From an uncultured bacterium (GTDB lineage: Bacteria > Bacillota_A > Clostridia > Lachnospirales > Lachnospiraceae), in assembly GCA_905215045.1 (NCBI GenBank), contig CAJMOO010000016.1, forward strand, positions 1 to 28,738: a DNA stretch of 28,738 nt, in the 5' to 3' direction. Position numbers and translations under genes: made by a program. The notes under the pieces were generated by a model. That model made no database searches. It was not told the origin of the DNA and saw nothing but the letters and a program-made list of their open reading frames with translations. This document shows positions 23,166 to 28,738 of the stretch, one piece after another; position 1 is the first letter of the stretch; each line of letters opens with the position of its first letter.

Positions 23166-23339
23166 ATGATACCAAAAGATCCAGTGATGTTGTTAAGCTA
23201 CATCAATACACAATTACGAGATTTTTATGATTCATATGAAGACCTTTGTAAGTCACTCGATCTTGATCAAAATGAAGTAAAACAAAAGCTTTCCATGATC
23301 GGATACGAATATGATGAATCATTAAATCAGTTTAAGTAG
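23166..23339 (+). CDS. DUF4250-family small protein (57 residues), probably cut off from its ribosome binding site
   Basis: The ORF reads MIPKDPVMLLSYINTQLRDFY at its N-terminus and ends with YEYDESLNQFK, both characteristic of DUF4250 proteins, which are ~55-60 residues long and widespread in Clostridia; their function is unknown to me. The domain looks complete and uninterrupted. An in-frame TAG at 23154-23156 rules out an upstream extension. Unlike almost every other gene here, no purine-rich ribosome binding site precedes the ATG: the 20 upstream bases belong to the right end of the IS607-type element. A perfect orphan AGGAGG sits at the left side of the element (21131). The gene is therefore probably poorly translated or silent, unless transcripts from the element compensate. 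Confidence 0.85.
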   Translation: MIPKDPVMLLSYINTQLRDFYDSYEDLCKSLDLDQNEVKQKLSMIGYEYDESLNQFK

Positions 23340-23396
23340 CAGACTAGTCGAATCAATGAAAATATGTTAAAATTGTACGTAAAGGAGAACATATTT

Positions 23397-24098
23397 ATGG
23401 AGTTGATTCGGTTAGAAAATGTAAAGAAAATATATCAGACAGGAGAGGTGATCACCAAAGCCGTAGATGGGATCGATTTTACGGTGGATCAGGGTGAGTT
23501 CGCCTTGATCATTGGCGCCAGTGGTGCAGGAAAAACTACCGTTTTGAACATTTTAGGAGGTATGGATACTGCGACCAGTGGCGCTGTTTATATTGATGGA
23601 GAAGATATCTCCAAATGGAATAAAAAACAACTGACAGGATATCGAAGAGATGACATAGGATTTGTATTTCAGTTTTACAATCTGGTGCCCAATCTTACTG
23701 CAACAGAGAATGTAGAATTGGCACTTCAGATCAGTAAGAATCCTCTGAAAGCAGAAGAAGTATTAAAAGATGTGGGACTTGGACACCGTCTGAATAATTT
23801 TCCTGCGCAGTTATCTGGTGGGGAACAGCAGAGAGTTTCTATTGCACGTGCATTGGCAAAGAATCCAAAGATCTTGCTCTGTGATGAGCCAACTGGTGCC
23901 CTGGATTATCAGACAGGAAAATCTATTTTAAAATTATTGCAGGATACCTGTCACAAGAAAGGAAAAACAGTGGTTGTGATCACACATAATCTTGCGATCG
24001 CACCGATGGCAGACCGTGTGATCGAGATGAAGAACGGAAAGATCAGCAATATTACGATAAACGAACACCCTCAGCCGGTGGAGACGATTGAATGGTAG
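23397..24098 (+). CDS. ABC transporter ATP-binding protein (MacB/LolD type)
   Basis: The 233-residue nucleotide-binding subunit has Walker A GASGAGKT at 40-47, Q-loop FVFQFYNLVPNLTATENV, signature LSGGEQQRVSIARAL at 139-153, Walker B ILLCDEPTGALD at 159-170, and the switch His in VVITHN. The YNLVPNLTATENV segment and the partner mark it as the MacB/LolD/FtsE-like group, whose members power mechanotransmission by FtsX-like permeases instead of classical transport. Start: AAAGGAG precedes ATG 23397; the upstream in-frame ATG at 23364 has no such site. The gene ends 3 bp before the permease gene, so the two form one transporter. The C-terminal tail is ordinary. Confidence 0.95.
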   Translation: MELIRLENVKKIYQTGEVITKAVDGIDFTVDQGEFALIIGASGAGKTTVLNILGGMDTATSGAVYIDGEDISKWNKKQLTGYRRDDIGFVFQFYNLVPNLTATENVELALQISKNPLKAEEVLKDVGLGHRLNNFPAQLSGGEQQRVSIARALAKNPKILLCDEPTGALDYQTGKSILKLLQDTCHKKGKTVVVITHNLAIAPMADRVIEMKNGKISNITINEHPQPVETIEW

Positions 24099-24101
24099 GA
24101 A

Positions 24102-27100
24102 ATGCGTATGAAGAAAACGGCATTACATAAAGATATATACAGAACGATCACAGGAACTCTTCCGAGATTTTTATCAATCTTTTTTATCGTTGTACTGGGC
24201 GTTGCATTCTATTCAGGAATCCGTGTGACACAAAAAGATATGCATATCACAGCAGACCACCAGTTTGATGGAAGTCGGCTGATGGATGTCAAAGTCATGG
24301 GAACACTTGGGATTTCAGAAGAGAATCTGACAGCCCTTCGGAAGTTAAAAAATGTGCAGTCGGTCGAAGGAGGACATTCTGTAGATGTGATCGCAAGGAA
24401 GCAGGGAAGTGACGAAGAACATGCGATCAAAGTTATGGGGAAGACTGATAAATTAAACCAGATAACGATCATAGATGGAAAACTTCCACAAGCATCGGGA
24501 GAATGTCTGGTAGATGAATGGTATGCCCAGCAAAATGATTTGAAAACAGGGGATGTTTTAAATTTGTCTTCTGGAAATGAAGATGATCTTAAGGATACTC
24601 TGAAAGATACAACCTATAAGATCACAGGAATCGGAAGTTCATCAGAATATCTTTCAAGATCCAGAGGAAGCACTGGCATTGGAACGGGAACGTTGTCAGG
24701 CTTTATTGTGGTGCAACCATCAGAATTTTCCTCAGATATCTATACAGAAGTTTATCTGACTGCGAAGGGAGTGAAGCAAGAGAGAGCCTACAGTGATGCT
24801 TACAAAAACAAAGTAAAACAGCTGGAAGAAGAGATCAAAGATATTTCCAAAATAGAAAATGAGAAACGGTTAAAATCTGTTCAGAAAGAAGCCGAAGAGA
24901 AGATCGACAAGAAAGAAAAGAAATTCAAAAAAGAACGAAAAAAAGCATATAAGAAACTAGATCAGGCCGAGAAAAAGCTAAAGAAGTCCAGACAAAAGAT
25001 CAAAGATTCCAAAGCAAAATTAGCGAAAAGCAAGAAAGAGATCTCTGATGGAGAGCAACAGATCAAGAATGCAAAAGCTCAGTATCAGTCAGGGATCAGA
25101 CAGATTCAGAATGCCAGAAAGCAGTTAAAGACACAGAAACAAACAATTCGGTCAAAAAGCAAAGAATTAAAAACACAGGAGGCAAAGCTAAAGACACAGG
25201 AGAAGAACTTACAGACAAAAGAACAGCAGATTCAGGGTGCCATGCAGGCTGGAATGATCTCACAGGAAGAAGCGAAAGCTTCCTTAGCACAGATTAATGC
25301 AGGAAAAGAACAGATCAAGACAGCAAGAAGCAAGATCAATGTAGGGAAAAAACAGATCAGCAGGGCAAAGACAAAGATTGCAAAGGCTGAAACAACCTTG
25401 GATCAAAAAAGCAGCCAGCTAAAGAAAGCAAAGCAAACGATCAAAACAAATGAAGCAAAATTAGTATCAGCAAGAAAACAGATCACCTCCGGAGAAAAAA
25501 AGATTACAAAAGCAGAATCAAAACTTTCATCCGGGGAGAAAAAATTAAAGAAATCAAGAAAGAAAGCAGAAAAGAAATTCAAGGAAGCCGAGCAGAAGAT
25601 TGCAGATGCCAGACAGGATGTTAAGGATATCAAGAAAGGGAAATGGTATGTCTTAAACCGTGAGAAGATGCAGTCTTATGTGGAATACGGACAGGAAGCA
25701 GACAGAATTGCAGCATTAGGACGAGTGGTACCGGTCATCTTTTTCTTAGTTGCAGCACTGGTAAGCTTAACAGCGATGACACGTATGGTCGAAGAGCAGA
25801 GAACACAGATCGGTATGATGAAAGCATTGGGATACAGTGGAGTTCATATTGCAATGAAATATGTGACCTATGCCCTCGCAGCAACGCTTAGTGGAAGTAT
25901 TCTAGGGGCAGTGATCGGTGAAAAACTGCTTCCATGGATCATCATTAACGCTTATAAAATGATGTATACAGGACTGGGAGATGTCTATACGCCATTAGAG
26001 ATCGAATATTCTGTGATGGCAGGTGGACTGGCGGTTGGAGTTGTTGTTTTAGCAGTATTATCTGCATGTTATAAAGAATTAAGAGAAAAACCTGCACAGC
26101 TGATGCGTCCAGTTGCTCCAAAAGAAGGAAAAAGGATTTTGTTAGAACGGATTCCATTTATCTGGAAACGATTAAGTTTTATCTGGAAAGCAACGATGCG
26201 AAACCTCTTCCGCTACAAGAAGAGATTCTTTATGACGATCTTTGGAATCGGCGGATGTATGGCATTATTACTCTTAGGATTTGGAATCAAAGATTCGATT
26301 TCAGCAATCTCAGAAAAGCAGTATGGGGAGATCATTACTTATGATTTCTCGATCACACACAAAGACGGGATCAGCGAGACAAAGAAAGAAGATCTGATCC
26401 AGTATGCAAAGAAACAAGAACATATGACAGATTTGATAGAAGTAAGCGAATCTGCAGTGACGATCCGTGCTAATGGGAAAAAACAGGATGCAACGATGAT
26501 CCAGCCGATGTCTAAAAAAGATCTGAATGGCTATATCAGCCTTCAGGATCGAAAGAGTAAAACAAAGTATCAGTTAGATGATGATGGGATCATCTTAACA
26601 GAAAAGGCAGCGTCCCTGCTTGGTGTGAAAAAAGGAGATTCGATCAAGATCCAACGGTCTGGAGATAAACAGATCACAGCAAAAATAAGTCAGATCACAG
26701 AAAATTACATGCAGCATAAAGTCTACATGACACCAAAACTTTATGAGAAACTGTATCATAAAAAAGCACAAACGACAGGTATATATTGTATTGAAAAGAA
26801 TATATCTAAGAAAAAGATGCAGGAAAATGGAAAACAGATTCTTGCAAGAGATGAAGCCTCAACACTGCATTTTTGTGCCGACGATGAGAAGACAATGTCA
26901 GATATGGTCAATAACTTAAATATTGTGGTGGTTGTTCTGATCGTATCTGCAGGACTTCTTGCATTTGTGGTATTATATAACTTAAATAACATTAACATTT
27001 CTGAGCGTAGAATGGAACTTGCAACGATCAAAGTTCTTGGATTCTATGATGGTGAAGTCGGAGCGTATGTGTATCGAGAGAATATCCTTTTAACGATCCT

Positions 27101-27317
27101 TGGAACGATCGCAGGAATTATTTTAGGAATTATTTTACACAAATACGTAATCTTCACAACAGAAGTTGACTTGATCATGTTTGGAAGGCAGATTTATGTG
27201 CAAAGCTATATTTACAGTATTTTACTAACAATCGCTTTTTCGATTCTTGTAAATGCCTTCGTGTATTTCCAATTGAAGAAAATCGATATGGTTGAATCGT
27301 TAAAAAGCACAGAGTGA
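24102..27317 (+). CDS. FtsX-like ABC permease with a long extracytoplasmic coiled coil
   Basis: The 1071-residue protein has a first membrane helix at about 22-42, an extracytoplasmic MacB-like domain (~45-222), a ~290-residue Lys/Glu/Gln-rich coiled coil (~225-513; repeated units such as SSGEKKLKKS, TSGEKKITKA, KNAKAQ), then the first FtsX domain with helices near 542-562, 585-605 and 635-655. A second MacB-type unit follows, with a helix near 710-730, a soluble domain, and three C-terminal helices (about 945-1060). LGRVVPVIFFLVAALVSLTAMTRMVEEQRTQIGMMKALGYS and the repeat RRMELATIKVLGF are the paired FtsX signatures. Its ATPase is the preceding gene. The substrate is unknown; the coiled coil could span the wall or bind a partner enzyme. 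The start could also be ATG 24108. Confidence 0.9.
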   Translation: MRMKKTALHKDIYRTITGTLPRFLSIFFIVVLGVAFYSGIRVTQKDMHITADHQFDGSRLMDVKVMGTLGISEENLTALRKLKNVQSVEGGHSVDVIARKQGSDEEHAIKVMGKTDKLNQITIIDGKLPQASGECLVDEWYAQQNDLKTGDVLNLSSGNEDDLKDTLKDTTYKITGIGSSSEYLSRSRGSTGIGTGTLSGFIVVQPSEFSSDIYTEVYLTAKGVKQERAYSDAYKNKVKQLEEEIKDISKIENEKRLKSVQKEAEEKIDKKEKKFKKERKKAYKKLDQAEKKLKKSRQKIKDSKAKLAKSKKEISDGEQQIKNAKAQYQSGIRQIQNARKQLKTQKQTIRSKSKELKTQEAKLKTQEKNLQTKEQQIQGAMQAGMISQEEAKASLAQINAGKEQIKTARSKINVGKKQISRAKTKIAKAETTLDQKSSQLKKAKQTIKTNEAKLVSARKQITSGEKKITKAESKLSSGEKKLKKSRKKAEKKFKEAEQKIADARQDVKDIKKGKWYVLNREKMQSYVEYGQEADRIAALGRVVPVIFFLVAALVSLTAMTRMVEEQRTQIGMMKALGYSGVHIAMKYVTYALAATLSGSILGAVIGEKLLPWIIINAYKMMYTGLGDVYTPLEIEYSVMAGGLAVGVVVLAVLSACYKELREKPAQLMRPVAPKEGKRILLERIPFIWKRLSFIWKATMRNLFRYKKRFFMTIFGIGGCMALLLLGFGIKDSISAISEKQYGEIITYDFSITHKDGISETKKEDLIQYAKKQEHMTDLIEVSESAVTIRANGKKQDATMIQPMSKKDLNGYISLQDRKSKTKYQLDDDGIILTEKAASLLGVKKGDSIKIQRSGDKQITAKISQITENYMQHKVYMTPKLYEKLYHKKAQTTGIYCIEKNISKKKMQENGKQILARDEASTLHFCADDEKTMSDMVNNLNIVVVVLIVSAGLLAFVVLYNLNNINISERRMELATIKVLGFYDGEVGAYVYRENILLTILGTIAGIILGIILHKYVIFTTEVDLIMFGRQIYVQSYIYSILLTIAFSILVNAFVYFQLKKIDMVESLKSTE

Positions 27318-27335
27318 CAGAAAGGAAAAGAGACT

Positions 27336-28652
27336 ATGAAAATGAACGAATTAATGATTTATCAAGTGTTTCCACTAAGAGCATTAACAGATGGGCAGCC
27401 ATCTCATGGAATTCTCGAGATGATAGACTGGATTCAACATATTAAAAAATTAGGAATGAATGCAGTATATTTTTCACCTGTATTTTCATCCAGTGATCAT
27501 GGATATGATACAAAAGATTATCAGAAGATCGATGAGAGACTTGGAACCAATGAAGACTTTAAAAAGATGTGTGATGCCATGCATGAAGAAGGAATCCAGG
27601 TGATCTTAGACGGGGTATTTAATCATGTCGGAAGAGAGTTCTTTGCATTTGAAGATGTGAGAGAAAAGAAATGGGATTCTCCATATAAAGATTGGTTCTA
27701 TATTAATTTTGATGGGAATAGCTGCTATGATGATGGATTCTGGTACGAAGGATGGGAAGGACATTTTGAACTGGTCAAATTAAATCTTGACAACGAACAG
27801 GTTAGAAATTATTTATTAGAATCTGTCGGAATATGGATCGATAAATTAGGGATTGATGGATTAAGACTGGATGTTGCTTATATGTTAAACCGCAATTTCA
27901 TGAAAGTGTTGGTTGACTTTGTTCACAGCAAGAAACCAGAATTTTTGATGATCGGAGAAATGCTTCATGGTGATTACACACAGCTTGTGAATCCAGAGCT
28001 GTTGGATTCTGTGACAAATTATGAATGTTATAAAGGTTTGTATTCAAGTTTCAATACACACAATATGCATGAGATCGGATATTCCCTAAACCGTCAGTTT
28101 GGACCAGAAGAATGGACGTTGTACAAAGGACTTCCATTATATAATTTTGTAGATAACCATGATGTGGAGAGAATCGCAAGTCAGTTAGAGGATAAAGAGC
28201 ATTTACCATTGATCTACGCAATGGAATTTGCGATGCCAGGAGTTCCGGGTGTTTACTATGGAAGTGAATGGGGAATGGAAGGAAAGAAAGAACAGGGAAG
28301 TGATGACAGCCTGCGTCCAAGAATCCATAAAGAAGATTTAGTAGAAAATGAATTAACAAACTATATTGCACAATTGGCAAAAGTAAGAGCTGGATCACCA
28401 GCTTTAAAATACGGTGATTACTTACAATTAGCGATCGCACCAGATGTTCTTGTATTCCAGAGAAGAACGAATGAAGACCGCATCATTTTTGCAATGAACT
28501 GTGGTGATGGCGAATTTACAGCACATTTTGATGCTCAGGCAGGATGCGGGATTGATCTGATCACAGGAGATTCCGTTGATTTTGGCGGGGGACTTACGAT
28601 CCAAGGAAAAACAGCAATGATAATTCGAACAGAAGAGGTATCCCTTCCTTGA
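27336..28652 (+). CDS. GH13 alpha-amylase family glycoside hydrolase, cytoplasmic
   Basis: The 438-residue protein has the four GH13 regions: I DGVFNH at 92-97, II GLRLDVAYM with nucleophile Asp179, III MIGEMLH with acid/base Glu208, IV FVDNHD with Asp276. There is no signal peptide, so it acts on imported alpha-glucans or maltodextrins inside the cell. Its short form (no N-terminal CBM34-type domain) and the early MIYQVFPLRAL resemble neopullulanase/cyclomaltodextrinase-like and alpha-glucosidase-like subfamilies; exact specificity cannot be read. Residues ~355-438 form the C-terminal beta-domain. AAAGGAAAAGAGACT precedes ATG 27336. It lies 18 bp after the permease gene without a terminator, but a functional link to the transporter is not evident. 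Confidence 0.92.
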   Translation: MKMNELMIYQVFPLRALTDGQPSHGILEMIDWIQHIKKLGMNAVYFSPVFSSSDHGYDTKDYQKIDERLGTNEDFKKMCDAMHEEGIQVILDGVFNHVGREFFAFEDVREKKWDSPYKDWFYINFDGNSCYDDGFWYEGWEGHFELVKLNLDNEQVRNYLLESVGIWIDKLGIDGLRLDVAYMLNRNFMKVLVDFVHSKKPEFLMIGEMLHGDYTQLVNPELLDSVTNYECYKGLYSSFNTHNMHEIGYSLNRQFGPEEWTLYKGLPLYNFVDNHDVERIASQLEDKEHLPLIYAMEFAMPGVPGVYYGSEWGMEGKKEQGSDDSLRPRIHKEDLVENELTNYIAQLAKVRAGSPALKYGDYLQLAIAPDVLVFQRRTNEDRIIFAMNCGDGEFTAHFDAQAGCGIDLITGDSVDFGGGLTIQGKTAMIIRTEEVSLP

Positions 28653-28677
28653 CTTTTATGTTAAAAACATATAAAAT
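28649..28677 (+). promoter_or_regulatory. Promoter for the gene leaving the window
   Basis: TTGACT (28649-28654) and TAAAAT (28672-28677) are 17 bp apart. The -35 overlaps the stop codon of the amylase gene. The next start codon is 45 bp downstream. Confidence 0.65.
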
Positions 28678-28721
28678 TAAATGAGTGTGAATACACAAAA
28701 AATTGAATAAGGAGGAAACCT

Positions 28722-28738
28722 GTGGTTGGTATTATTAT
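28722..28738 (+). CDS. Start of a further gene, cut by the window end
   Basis: AAGGAGGAAACCT leads to a GTG start at 28722, with only five complete codons visible (M V G I I). The spacing and the promoter at 28649-28677 support a real gene. MVGII is how many mannose-family PTS EIIA proteins begin, and a sugar-uptake gene after an amylase would make sense, but five residues cannot establish this. Confidence 0.5.

Noticed and set aside
25096..25633. Repetitive Lys/Glu units in the permease considered as DNA tandem repeats
   Set aside because: The units are degenerate at the nucleotide level and vary in spacing; they fit a coiled-coil heptad pattern rather than a DNA repeat array.
28051..28440. 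Antisense open frame of 129 codons inside the GH13 gene
   Set aside because: It overlaps conserved catalytic regions of the amylase and shows no features of a real protein.
9629..28440. Several CGATCG and GCGATCGC sites, reminiscent of HIP1 repeats
   Set aside because: They occur within codons for Ile preceded by Ala, Thr or Asp (GCG-ATC, ACG-ATC) and are explained by this genome's codon use; no intergenic clustering is seen.

Overview
The window is AT-rich DNA with strong AGGAGG-type ribosome binding sites, TTGACA/TATAAT-type promoters, a T-box riboswitch, a YtvI-like sporulation membrane protein and several small protein families common in gut Clostridia. Together these point to a Firmicute of the family Lachnospiraceae. 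An Anaerostipes-like genome is my best guess, but I cannot confirm the genus from the sequence alone. Almost everything is on the + strand; the one clear exception is a SpoIID-like/peptidoglycan-binding gene at 16949-18208.

Layout. (a) 1-1041: a decaying accessory patch with the 3' end of an Rpn-type nuclease gene, an unrecognised 139-residue ORF, a truncated NADAR gene and a possible fragment of a second Rpn-like C-terminus. (b) 1095-8173: a complete tryptophan operon, promoter / Trp T-box / trpE-trpGD-trpC-trpF-trpB-trpA / terminator, with tightly overlapping genes. (c) 8214-10538: two PLP aminotransferases, one generic class I/II and one HisC-type, ending in a strong hairpin. (d) 10653-14115: a DUF5688-like gene, then a YtvI/AI-2E family membrane protein translationally coupled to thyA and followed by folA. 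(e) 14131-14277: a large 30-bp-arm palindromic element. (f) 14390-16884: a secreted M15 peptidase and an AAA-ATPase/PD-(D/E)XK protein. (g) 16949-18208 (-): the SpoIID-like protein. (h) 18313-21097: a DUF3232-like gene, YbaK deacylase, beta-carbonic anhydrase, a lipoprotein amidase and a small membrane protein. (i) about 21137-23160: an IS607-type element (serine recombinase TnpA plus TnpB nuclease plus a structured 3' region that is probably its omega RNA), apparently inserted between the Shine-Dalgarno and the start codon of a 57-residue DUF4250 gene. (j) 23397-28652: a MacB/LolD-type ATPase with an FtsX-like permease carrying a ~290-residue coiled coil, then a GH13 alpha-amylase. (k) A new promoter and the first codons of another gene close the window.

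How the parts work together. The trp block converts chorismate to tryptophan and should be switched on when uncharged tRNA-Trp accumulates: the leader shows a UGG specifier and a UGGC T-box bulge that matches the GCCA end expected of tRNA-Trp. thyA and folA form the usual dTMP/folate pair. The amidase, M15 peptidase and SpoIID-like protein all act on, or resemble enzymes that act on, peptidoglycan.

I did not find a convincingly new multi-gene system. The observations most worth a second look are the palindromic element at 14131-14277, the IS607/TnpB insertion that appears to disconnect the DUF4250 gene from its ribosome binding site, the internal ribosome binding site within the fused trpGD gene, the frame discontinuity at the start of the small membrane protein, and the SpoIID-like protein that lacks a signal peptide.
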